Assembly (NCBI GenBank): GCA_016180275.1
Contig: JACPBN010000081.1
Span: forward strand, 1-15,677
Direction of reading: 5' to 3'
Origin: Candidatus Woesearchaeota archaeon
GTDB taxonomy: Archaea; Nanobdellota; Nanobdellia; Woesearchaeales; UBA10200
DNA length: 15,677 nt
The notes under the pieces: generated by a model
What the model saw: only the letters and a program-made list of their open reading frames with translations
What the model was told of the DNA's origin: nothing
Database searches by the model: none
Position numbers and translations under genes: made by a program
In this document: piece after piece, positions 6,610-13,715 of the stretch
Layout: each line of letters opens with the position of its first letter
How positions within the stretch are numbered: position 1 is the stretch's first letter

Positions 6610-6804
6610 CATTGGCGACTGCCATATTTTGACGAATACAATTCTATGATAACCATGCCAATGTTGCGACGGGCAATGCAATCTGATGTCTAATTGAGTG
6701 TCATAACACGCAAGACTTTTCTAGAATCAAATCAGATATCAATGCGTAGAGGAGGAGCAACTCATAATAGAATCAAAACTAGTGTTCGTCGGCAGTCGCC
6801 AATG
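6610..6804 (+). ncRNA. Structured RNA of unrecognised family, copy B
   Basis: This occupies the gap between nog1 and the zinc-ribbon gene, in the same orientation as copy A. Bases 6610-6623 pair perfectly with 6791-6804 (14 bp), and 6631-6639 pair with 6782-6790 (9 bp, one G-U). The 5' bulge is 7 nt, as in copy A. The conserved blocks are GTTGCGACGGGCAAT (6663-6677), CACGCAAGACTTTTCTA (6707-6723) and GTAGAGGAGGAGCAACTC (6746-6763). ATCTGAT (6681-6687) pairs with ATCAGAT (6731-6737) across the helix ACGCA/TGCGT (6708-6712/6743-6747), the same pseudoknot as in copy A with other bases. The G-U pair would be an A-C mismatch in the opposite transcript, which favours the + strand. Both neighbouring genes run on the other strand, so it should be an independent transcript. 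Confidence 0.8.
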
Positions 6805-6830
6805 CGTGTAGAAATATTTTAATTAGCCAT

Positions 6831-7016
6831 TTACTCACTCAATTTCTGCTCGATCAGCTCATCAACATCTTCAATACTAGATTTCTGCTCACTTATCTTC
6901 TCTAAGTAAGAAAGATCAGCAAAACTCTCTTCTGCGCAGCCTTTGCAGTAAAGATCATTAGTTCCTTTTATCAGGAACTCTGGTTCCCCGTCACACATAA
7001 TGCATTTTCGACCCAT
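6831..7016 (-). CDS. Small four-Cys zinc-ribbon protein
   Basis: This 61-residue protein has CIMC near the N-terminus (C5, C8) and CKGC about 16 residues later (C24, C27). That is a treble-clef or ribbon-like zinc site with a short hairpin between the pairs (GEPEFLIKGTNDLY). An acidic helical tail follows (residues 30-61, Glu/Ser/Asp-rich). No catalytic domain is present. It starts 24 nt downstream of the DNA polymerase stop, so it may share that transcript. TTTATAAATA (about 7047-7038) could also give it its own promoter, and AAGGGG precedes the ATG. A protein- or nucleic-acid-binding accessory role is inferred; I do not recognise the family. Confidence 0.75.
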   Translation of the reverse strand: MGRKCIMCDGEPEFLIKGTNDLYCKGCAEESFADLSYLEKISEQKSSIEDVDELIEQKLSE

Positions 7017-7040
7017 AACCCCTTATCTACCCTCTATTAT

Positions 7041-9653
7041 TTATAAATTTTTGGTCAAAACCTGCTTTTCCACTGCCTCAAATATCTTCTCGACTGCTGC
7101 CTTTATCTGATGCTCAACATAATATTCTGGATCATATTCATCTTCTGCTGTCTCTTCAGGAATCTTGGCCCGATTGCTGATAATATCTGTGCCTTTAACA
7201 ATGATATAACTTACAATAATCCCTGGTTTTACATTATAGCCCAGCAATTGCATTCTTTTTGCTGCAGTAATTGCCGGAGAATGTATTTCATAATTAGAAA
7301 TTTCCTGCTGCAACTGTGTTTTTATCACTAACATTCTCTTATCTACTTTCATTGCCCTTAAATCTGCAATAATTTGATTAACATAATCATGGGCTTTTTT
7401 ATGTTCTCCTGGTATTTCAGCTGATAATATTATTTTAAGCACTTCTTCCTGTGTGATTTTTGCGATTTTGCTGTAGTTTCTTCTCACAGTCTCAAAGCCA
7501 CGAATTTTTAATTTGTTATTTTCATCCAGCAATGCATATTTCTTTTTTGCTCCATGCTCGCCTTGCTTGGTCTCAACAAATATAGCTGCTTTATAAAAAT
7601 TCTCTAGCTCCAGCATCATGATTTCTGGCAGTTCATCGTTAATTTTCTTGACAAATTTAGATACATAATTTTTATCCCTGCATTCATGTTCACTTTTTTT
7701 GTCCAGCAGAAAAAACACTGAATCTGTATCGACATAAATCACTCTTAGATTGTTTTTTTCAGTTTCATTCAAGACTTTTTTAATATAATATCTGCCATAA
7801 GCAGTCACTATCTTTGCACATTCAATATTATACCAACGTGCATTAGGAAATCCCAGATATCCATAAAAAGAGTTAGCAAGCAGCTTTAATACATTAGACC
7901 TTGTAGACAGCGAAGATGACCTATCTGTTAATTTGCCAGCTGATGCTTCAGGAATATTATCTTTATTATCGCTTACATTTGCATCTCCCAAAATCTGATT
8001 AATCCTGATTCTTCTTCTAATAATATCTTTGGTAACTGCCGGAAAAAAGCCAATCTTATTTTTGCAGAACCAGTGTAGCTGTTTCTTAGATGCTTTATCA
8101 ACAACTTCATCTACCACTTCTTTATCAAGTTCTTCAAATGCCAAAGATATCTGCCCTTTGCAGCACTCACAGTCAATTGTGCTTGGGCAGATATTATGCG
8201 CAGCAATTATTGACGGATACAAGCTCCTGAAATCATATACTGCTAGATCCTGATATAATCCAGGGACTGGCTCATGGACATATGCTCCTTGATAAGACTG
8301 CCTGAATCTTTCTCTCAATTCTTCATATGTTGCTTTATTAGGCACAAGCTCATTTGTTAATGCTGTTTGCTTGATAAGATACCATTCCACTATCTGTGAA
8401 ATACCCATTCTGTTTATGTCATAAAATGGAAGCCCAATGAGTTTTACAAATTCTTCAATTGTTACAAGAAGTTTTTCACACAATAAATATGCAAGCATTG
8501 AGTCATTTGCGCAGTATTTGGCAAGTTCATCAAGCTCTTCTGGTATGTTATCATACCAATATTTTTGCATGGCATCAATGTCTATGTCGCCTTTCTTCAT
8601 TCCGAGAAGTTTCTTTGCAGCTGAGTTTAAGTTTAGCTCCTCTAACTCAAGAGTGTATGCAAGAACTTTTTTTATAAAAACATAGTTATCTATATGTATA
8701 ATGCCAGTTATGTGAGATTCATTTCCTGCGCCTCTCCTGATGTTAATTCCTGAGTAGTCTAAACCCAGGTCAATTTTTATCCAATACTTTTCACATCTAG
8801 CTTTAATATAAGGCAGATCAAACTTATCGCTGTTATAACCTGTGATAATGTCTGGTTTATAATGATTTATTATTTCAATTGCTTTCAATAAAAGCTCTTC
8901 TTCGCTGTTTACAAACTCAACATAGCTCAAGCTTGTTCCATAATGTTTTGCTGTTATCACGCGCTGAAAATCCTTGCCGTAAAAAGAAATCATGATAATA
9001 GGATTCTTTTCAAATGATATTGCTCTTGATTTTGGGTCAACATAAGTCTCAATGTCTAGGGCAAGTATTTTTAGATCCTGTATGAATTCCTCTCCAATGC
9101 TTATAATTTTTTGCGCATTAAATACAGGCACTTTTGATTTCCCAACTAAATCACATTCTGCTTCCGCTAACATGCATGGAGAAATATTTTTATCAATTAA
9201 ATAGCGCCTTGCAAAATTAATATCATCTTCATATATGCCTTCAATCTGCTCAAATTCATGCTGATTTGCTTTTATTAAGTCAGTTATCTGCTTGATTGCC
9301 TGGACTGTGTTGACACTTACCTTAACTAATTTCAGCTGCTTGCCGAGAGATTTCTTTTCAACTACCTCAGCATCAGCTACAAACAATTTAATTGCCTGAT
9401 CTCTTTCTCTTTGCCTGCTATCCTTGGCTTCGATAGAAATAAATGCTAATTTAGATTTTAATTCCTCGACTTTAGATTTATTTTTCGCTTCAACATAGAA
9501 ATAAGGCCTAAAGCTTTTGTCAACTACACATATCTTGTCTCCTGCAGCTGTCTTGCCATACAAAAAAACAGCAGTATATGTATTGCCATCTGCTTCATTC
9601 TTTTCATTTCCAAATACCACATCTAACGGATAAAACTGTATTTTAATTGCCAT
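7041..9653 (-). CDS. polB: Family-B DNA polymerase (PolB)
   Basis: At 870 residues this is somewhat longer than the roughly 770-790 of euryarchaeal enzymes, but complete. The 3'-5' proofreading exonuclease motifs are intact: Exo I LDIET (D200, E202), Exo II GYNSDKFDLPY (272-282) and Exo III YCANDSMLAY (380-389). Polymerase motifs are motif A DFRSLYPSII (474-483), motif B KLLANSFYGYLG (590-601) and motif C YVDTDS (640-645, with D642 and D644). A low-complexity insert (about 555-583) separates the fingers from motif B. The tail is acidic then basic and lacks an obvious QxxLxxFF-type clamp-binding end. ATATTAAATA (about 9684-9675), about 25 nt before the ATG, fits leaderless expression. It is probably the replicative or repair polymerase of the host. 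Confidence 0.97.
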   Translation of the reverse strand: MAIKIQFYPLDVVFGNEKNEADGNTYTAVFLYGKTAAGDKICVVDKSFRPYFYVEAKNKSKVEELKSKLAFISIEAKDSRQRERDQAIKLFVADAEVVEKKSLGKQLKLVKVSVNTVQAIKQITDLIKANQHEFEQIEGIYEDDINFARRYLIDKNISPCMLAEAECDLVGKSKVPVFNAQKIISIGEEFIQDLKILALDIETYVDPKSRAISFEKNPIIMISFYGKDFQRVITAKHYGTSLSYVEFVNSEEELLLKAIEIINHYKPDIITGYNSDKFDLPYIKARCEKYWIKIDLGLDYSGINIRRGAGNESHITGIIHIDNYVFIKKVLAYTLELEELNLNSAAKKLLGMKKGDIDIDAMQKYWYDNIPEELDELAKYCANDSMLAYLLCEKLLVTIEEFVKLIGLPFYDINRMGISQIVEWYLIKQTALTNELVPNKATYEELRERFRQSYQGAYVHEPVPGLYQDLAVYDFRSLYPSIIAAHNICPSTIDCECCKGQISLAFEELDKEVVDEVVDKASKKQLHWFCKNKIGFFPAVTKDIIRRRIRINQILGDANVSDNKDNIPEASAGKLTDRSSSLSTRSNVLKLLANSFYGYLGFPNARWYNIECAKIVTAYGRYYIKKVLNETEKNNLRVIYVDTDSVFFLLDKKSEHECRDKNYVSKFVKKINDELPEIMMLELENFYKAAIFVETKQGEHGAKKKYALLDENNKLKIRGFETVRRNYSKIAKITQEEVLKIILSAEIPGEHKKAHDYVNQIIADLRAMKVDKRMLVIKTQLQQEISNYEIHSPAITAAKRMQLLGYNVKPGIIVSYIIVKGTDIISNRAKIPEETAEDEYDPEYYVEHQIKAAVEKIFEAVEKQVLTKNL

Positions 9654-9777
9654 AAATGAGATAAAGATGCTGCCTATTTAATATTTTTCGTCGAGAAACA
9701 AAATAGAATTATCTAATTAAGGGTTTAAGTAGAATAATCAGCAGTTAATAAAATAGGTGTCAATAAAAATCCCATAT

Positions 9778-9927
9778 TCACTTCATCAAATTGCCTTTCA
9801 AATATCCTTCTTCTGCAGCTGAGATCTCATCATTATCTGTAAGGTCATCAATTTCGTCATACAGGTCTTCGTCTGTCTCATCTATTGCCATCTCAAGCTC
9901 TGGGACTTCATCATATTCGTCTCTCAT
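9778..9927 (-). CDS. 49-residue acidic protein
   Basis: This short gene runs from ATG at 9927 to TGA at 9778. A near-perfect archaeal Shine-Dalgarno GAGGAGGTG (9942-9934) lies 6 nt before the ATG, which is the main reason to accept it. The product is strongly acidic (MRDEYDEVPELEMAIDETDE at the start, then DLYDEIDDLTDNDE) and ends in ISAAEEGYLKGNLMK, which looks like a helical motif. I recognise no family. It sits upstream of polB on the same strand and is divergent from the Lrp-RibL fusion, sharing a 141-nt spacer with it. The acidic body and helical end suggest a protein-binding partner, but this is a guess. Confidence 0.68.
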   Translation of the reverse strand: MRDEYDEVPELEMAIDETDEDLYDEIDDLTDNDEISAAEEGYLKGNLMK

Positions 9928-10068
9928 TTTCCCACCTCCTCACAACAATAGTTTTAGTTATAGTTATTTATTAAGCATAATCAAGACCTACATATATAAG
10001 AAAGTTCTGTTTAAATTTTACGTGTTTACCGCAATATTTTTATATTAATATCAACATATTATAGAAAA

Positions 10069-11565
10069 ATGAGACAAAATTCTTCATTGAGACCAAAATT
10101 ACACGGCAGAATAACAGAAATAGAAGAAAACACCAAGATTAAGTTAGATATAAAAGATAAAAAAATAATTGCCTTGTTAGCAGAAGATGCTAGAATGCCG
10201 CTTGCGCAGATAGCCAAACAAGTTAGCTTATCTAGAGATGCAGTGGATTATAGAATTAAACAACTAGTAGCTTATGGCCTAATAATTGGTTTTGTGCCAG
10301 TATTAATGCTGAAAAAATTTGGTTATTATTGGTTTCATGTTTATTTATTGTTGGATGAAGCTCAAAAAGAAATACAAAATGAACTGATTAATGCATTAAA
10401 GAATCATCCAAATATAAGAAGCGTCATGGAATATTCTGACAGATGGGACATTGAATTCATACTGATTGCTGAAAATTCAATAGAGTTTGATAGCATAGTA
10501 ACTGAGATAATATCAAATAAAGCAGGAATAATATTAGAGAAAAGTATGCTTGAAGTAATAAAATATTATAAATCCGTACACATACCTAATATTTTTTACC
10601 AACATATATTTGAGCAAGATAAACATACCCTAAAAAATATAGGAGAGAGTGATTTATCTCCTGAAGAGATAAGAACCCAATATTCTTTAGATTTCAAAGA
10701 CATCCAGATTCTAAATATACTAAGCAAAAACTGCCGTGTTTCCACATACAAGATTGCTGAAGAAATTAATCTTAGTGCAGACGCCATCAGTTATAGAATA
10801 AAAAGAATGATAAACGACGGTTATATCGAGAAATTTACCTTAATATTGAATCTAAGTATGCTAAATTATGAATGGTATACGTTTGCCATCCAAATAAAAA
10901 CCCTTAATGAAGACAACGAAAGAAAATTCCGCGAATTTGTTAGAAATAATCCATACATTATTCGTGCAGTAAAAGTTTTAGGGAGATGGGATTTGCTGTT
11001 ATACATTGTAACAGATAATGCAGCTGCATTCCATCATACAATCAAAGAGATAAAAAGCAATTTTGCGAATATAATCAACAGCTATCAGACCTGGAGCGCA
11101 TATAAAGAGCACACATACAATCATTTCCCAATAATTCTGGAGACCAAATACAAAAAAAAGAAAGTGCTTGTGTTCGGAACATTTGATATTTTACATCCTG
11201 GTCATTTGCAGCTTTTTAAGGACGCAAAAAAATACGGCGATCATTTGACTGTCGTGGTAAGCAGAAATTCAACTGTTAAAAAAGTTAAAGGCAGTCTTCC
11301 TAAATATGATGAAGCTGACAGATTAGAGCATGTTAAAGCAATTGACATTGTTGATGAGGCCATGCTTGGCAACATAGGAGACAAATATGAGATGATAGAG
11401 GAGATACATCCAGATATTATTTGTTTGGGTTATGACCAACACCATTTCACAGACAGGCTTGCTCAAAAATTAAAGGAGATGCACATTAATCCAAAAATTG
11501 TCAGATTGCAGCCATATAAAGAGCACAAATATAAGAGCAGCAAGCTGAAGGAAGAGAGTTCTTGA
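10069..11565 (+). CDS. Duplicated Lrp/AsnC regulator fused to RibL-like FAD synthetase
   Basis: This 498-residue protein has three parts. Residues about 26-75 are an AsnC-type helix-turn-helix (SLSRDAVDYRIKQL), followed by a RAM-like ligand domain (about 84-167). Residues 206-255 and 262-345 repeat this (NLSADAISYRIKRM, then a second RAM-like domain). Residues 364-498 are a nucleotidyltransferase with VFGTFDILHPGH (HxGH at 376-379), DEADRLEHVKAIDIVD, DIICLGYDQ and a C-terminal KYKSSKL. These closely follow archaeal RibL (FMN adenylyltransferase, making FAD from FMN and ATP). The fusion suggests one protein that makes FAD and senses flavin or nucleotide state to control transcription, comparable in logic to RbkR or NadR. 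A related cytidylyltransferase activity is the alternative. A TATA-like TTTTTATATTAA (about 10035-10046) about 25 nt upstream indicates leaderless expression. Confidence 0.9.
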   Translation: MRQNSSLRPKLHGRITEIEENTKIKLDIKDKKIIALLAEDARMPLAQIAKQVSLSRDAVDYRIKQLVAYGLIIGFVPVLMLKKFGYYWFHVYLLLDEAQKEIQNELINALKNHPNIRSVMEYSDRWDIEFILIAENSIEFDSIVTEIISNKAGIILEKSMLEVIKYYKSVHIPNIFYQHIFEQDKHTLKNIGESDLSPEEIRTQYSLDFKDIQILNILSKNCRVSTYKIAEEINLSADAISYRIKRMINDGYIEKFTLILNLSMLNYEWYTFAIQIKTLNEDNERKFREFVRNNPYIIRAVKVLGRWDLLLYIVTDNAAAFHHTIKEIKSNFANIINSYQTWSAYKEHTYNHFPIILETKYKKKKVLVFGTFDILHPGHLQLFKDAKKYGDHLTVVVSRNSTVKKVKGSLPKYDEADRLEHVKAIDIVDEAMLGNIGDKYEMIEEIHPDIICLGYDQHHFTDRLAQKLKEMHINPKIVRLQPYKEHKYKSSKLKEESS

Positions 11566-11605
11566 TATGAATAGGCATTATTCGTAATTAATTCCCAGCA
11601 AAAAT

Positions 11606-11801
11606 TTATAATAATCCTACTAATATTTTTAGTAGAATTAGAGAAGCAAAAACATAAATTATTGTACCACCTAAAAAATATGAACTCCACATCACATACT
11701 TCCTACCTTCTGTTTTAAAAATAGTGTATCCTTTAAAAAATATTAAATGTCCTAATCCGGTATAATCTGGCTATTTGCGTAGAATAGACATACCAGATCA
11801 T
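11606..11801 (-). pseudogene. Frameshifted small membrane-protein gene
   Basis: Reading from ATG at 11801, the frame closes early in TAA just after a run of six T (11740-11735 on this strand). Removing one T joins it to a second open frame that runs to TAA at 11606, giving 64 residues. The joined product has a charged first half (ARLYRIRTFNIFKGYTIFKT), then WSSYFLGGTIIYVFASLILL and KILVGLL, a convincing membrane segment. ATATTTAAATG lies about 25 nt before the ATG, as for a leaderless gene. This may be a real mutation, programmed slippage or a base-calling error in the homopolymer. The family is unknown. It fills most of the gap between the RibL fusion and vapB. Confidence 0.45.
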
Positions 11802-11834
11802 AATATCCTAAAAATAGCAACATTTAAATATTTG

Positions 11835-11861
11835 AACGTATTACACGTAATAAACGTATAT
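11835..11861 (+). promoter_or_regulatory. Probable vapBC operator: three 9-bp tandem repeats
   Basis: Three consecutive 9-mers, AACGTATTA, CACGTAATA and AACGTATAT, place ACGT at exact 9-bp spacing. The central part TATTAC-AC-GTAATA (11839-11852) is a perfect inverted repeat. It lies just downstream of a TATA-like ATTTAAATATTT (11822-11833) and over the expected transcription start. The Shine-Dalgarno AGAGGG follows before the vapB ATG. This is the usual place for autorepression by a VapB/VapBC complex. Confidence 0.6.
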
Positions 11862-11878
11862 CATAAGAGGGATTAAAA

Positions 11879-12100
11879 ATGGTAAGCATCACATTGTCTG
11901 TACCTGAAGATTTAAAGAAGGATATGGATAGCTTTCAGGAAATAAATTGGAGCGCAGTAGCCAGAGAAGCGAAAAAAAAAAAAGTGATCATGCTAGAAAA
12001 ATTCAGGGAATTCACTAAAGACAGTACCCTGACAGAAGAAGAAGCATTGCAACTTGGCAGGCAAGTCAGTGAAAATGCCATGAAAAGACATAGGCGTTAA
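11879..12100 (+). CDS. vapB: VapB-type antitoxin
   Basis: This 73-residue protein has an N-terminal ribbon-helix-helix-like segment (SITLSVPEDLKKDMDSF, then INWSAVAREA), the DNA-binding and dimerisation part of archaeal VapB. A charged helical C-terminus (LTEEEALQLGRQVSENAMKR) would wrap the toxin. AGAGGG before the ATG acts as ribosome-binding site. One nucleotide separates its stop from the toxin ATG, so the pair is co-transcribed and probably translationally coupled. A run of twelve A (11972-11983) codes for four Lys between the two domains and is a slippage-prone site. It is likely to bind the repeats at 11835-11861 and repress its own operon. Confidence 0.86.
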   Translation: MVSITLSVPEDLKKDMDSFQEINWSAVAREAKKKKVIMLEKFREFTKDSTLTEEEALQLGRQVSENAMKRHRR

Positions 12101-12101
12101 T

Positions 12102-12503
12102 ATGGAATTAGTGGTTGATGCAAATATCTTGTTTTCTGCACTTGTCAAAAATAGTTTTACTGCTGAGCTTTTGTTTGATGATGAGATGAAGCTTTATACC
12201 CCAGAATTCATCATTGAAGAATTTCTAAAGTATCAGGAGGTTATATTGCAAAAGACGTCGAGAACCAAAGAAGAGTTTGTAACAATCATGCACCAACTAA
12301 AGGATATTTTTACAGTAGTGCCACAGGAAGAATATTCAAAATTTATCGATGAAGCAGAGATAACCTCACCAGATAAAAAAGAGGTGATGTATTTTGCATT
12401 GGCTTTAAAGCTTAAATGCGGCATCTGGTCAAATGATAAGAAATTAAAGGAGCAGGATAAAGTTAAGGTTTATCCTACTGAAGAAGTTATCAAACTTATT
12501 TAA
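12102..12503 (+). CDS. vapC: VapC-type PIN-domain ribonuclease toxin
   Basis: This 133-residue single PIN domain is the normal size for VapC. PIN nucleases bind a metal ion through conserved acidic residues and, as toxins, cut RNA, often tRNA or rRNA. Candidates here are D6 (VVDANIL), E39/E40 (FIIEEFLKY), D91 or E94 in the SPDKKEV segment, and D112 (WSNDKKL). The helical pattern YFALALKLKCGIWSNDKKL is typical of the family's C-terminal half. No residue appears lost, so the toxin should be active. It follows vapB after one nucleotide. The RNA target cannot be read from sequence. Confidence 0.9.
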   Translation: MELVVDANILFSALVKNSFTAELLFDDEMKLYTPEFIIEEFLKYQEVILQKTSRTKEEFVTIMHQLKDIFTVVPQEEYSKFIDEAEITSPDKKEVMYFALALKLKCGIWSNDKKLKEQDKVKVYPTEEVIKLI

Positions 12504-12527
12504 AAATTATTCGCCAGATAGAGTACA

Positions 12528-13373
12528 ATGAAAAACATCATTTCAATAAGCAAAGAACTCCAGATAATTGATCTCTGCATATACTTAAAAAAACATAATG
12601 CCATAGTTATTTCTGACGTCCATATCGGCTATGAGGAAGCGCTTAACAAGCAAGGTATTTTGATTCCAAGGCTGCAGTTTCAGCAGACGATGAAGAGGAT
12701 AGAGAACATAATTAATTTAACTTTGAAGACAAACAAAAAGGCTATCTTTGACTTAATCATAATCAACGGCGACTTAAAGCATGAATTCGGCACTATTTCA
12801 GAGGCTGAATGGAGACAAACTCTTAAGTTCATTGATTTTCTCGCTACAAAAACAAAAAAGATAATCCTGATAAAAGGCAACCATGATACAATTCTTGAGC
12901 CGATTGCAAAAAAGAGAAATCTGGAGATTGTAGATGAATATGCATTAGGCAATGGAAGCAGCAATAAATATTCTGAATACTATTTCTGCCATGGCAACAA
13001 GATTCCAAAAAGTAAATCATTTACTTCTGCAAAAACGATCATAATCGGCCACGAGCATCCTGCAATCGCATTGAAAGAGGATTTGCGTATAGAAAAGTTT
13101 AAGTGCTTTCTGTTCGGCAAATACAATGCAAATAATAATAGATCAACCAAAAGATTCAGCCTAAAAAATCTAATTAAGCCAAATAATACGAAAAATCTAA
13201 TCGTACTGCCATCATTCAATCTTGTGACAGAAGGTACAGATGTTCTGAAAGAAGATTTGTTATCTCCTTTCCTAAAGCAAGATTTATCTGATTTTGAAGT
13301 ATATGTTGTGCCTGATTCTGAAAGTGTGCTGTATTTCAAGAGGGTGAAGGATATCAACAAATTAGTGAAATAA
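12528..13373 (+). CDS. Calcineurin-like metallophosphoesterase (archaeal ICC-like)
   Basis: This 281-residue protein has the full metal-binding set of the superfamily: DVH (30-32), NGD (80-82), GNHD (117-120), HG (155-156) and GHEHP (174-178). These bind two metal ions and hydrolyse phosphoesters. The layout fits the uncharacterised archaeal phosphoesterase group often annotated as ICC-like or SbcD-related (COG1407), whose substrate is not established. The C-terminal 90 residues (KRFSLKNLIKPNN, then VLPSFNLVTEGTDVL) are the usual cap of this group. It starts 24 nt after vapC and may be read from the same transcript, though a functional link is not implied. Confidence 0.92.
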   Translation: MKNIISISKELQIIDLCIYLKKHNAIVISDVHIGYEEALNKQGILIPRLQFQQTMKRIENIINLTLKTNKKAIFDLIIINGDLKHEFGTISEAEWRQTLKFIDFLATKTKKIILIKGNHDTILEPIAKKRNLEIVDEYALGNGSSNKYSEYYFCHGNKIPKSKSFTSAKTIIIGHEHPAIALKEDLRIEKFKCFLFGKYNANNNRSTKRFSLKNLIKPNNTKNLIVLPSFNLVTEGTDVLKEDLLSPFLKQDLSDFEVYVVPDSESVLYFKRVKDINKLVK

Positions 13374-13476
13374 AACCAAAACTATTTAAAACAAATAAAG
13401 AAATCAAAAGTAAAACTGATATAAGTAAGTAAAATAGGAGATATAATAAATTTAAACAATACAGAAGGTGAAGCTC

Positions 13477-13704
13477 ATGAAAAAAATACACGGCAGGCAT
13501 AAAAGACTTAAAGGCTTAAGCAGGACAAAGCGACATGGATTCTATTTGAATAACATCAAGCGCCACAAGCGCCCAAAAACATTCCATACAGAACAGTCTG
13601 CTAATGCTGCAGCTGAAAAGCTTGGATTAAAGCAAGGCAGTTATACTTTAGTTCCGGCTAAAAAGAACAAGAAGCTGATGATCAAGGTTATTGAGCAGAA
13701 ATAG
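13477..13704 (+). CDS. Small basic protein, unknown function
   Basis: This 75-residue product is extremely Lys/Arg/His-rich at the N-terminus (MKKIHGRHKRLKGLSRTKRH), then carries a compact C-terminal part (FHTEQSANAAAEKLGL, then SYTLVPAKKNKKLMIKVI). The ATG at 13477 is preferred over an in-frame GTG at 13468, because GAAGGTGA (13463-13470) is a good Shine-Dalgarno 6 nt before it. Composition and size suggest an RNA- or ribosome-binding protein, but I cannot name a family. It is 11 nt upstream of the methyltransferase gene and probably in its operon. Confidence 0.75.
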   Translation: MKKIHGRHKRLKGLSRTKRHGFYLNNIKRHKRPKTFHTEQSANAAAEKLGLKQGSYTLVPAKKNKKLMIKVIEQK

Positions 13705-13715
13705 AAACATTGACT

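Noticed and set aside
6663..6761. Long-range pairing GTTGC/GCAAC joining the first and third RNA blocks
   Set aside because: It works in copy B but copy A has GTTAC, giving an A-C mismatch, and the third block is not seen in C. Conservation of these bases is better explained by sequence-specific contacts.
6610..6804. CRISPR array from repeated segments
   Set aside because: There are only three copies, kilobases apart, with no regular short repeats or spacers and no cas genes.
9791..10048. Ser-rich + strand frame of 85 residues
   Set aside because: It overlaps the 49-residue - strand gene, which has an excellent ribosome-binding site; the + frame is the mirror of its acidic codons.
11463..11690. 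75-residue - strand frame over the end of the RibL fusion
   Set aside because: It overlaps the conserved RibL end and a different frame here, with one homopolymer correction, gives a more convincing membrane protein.
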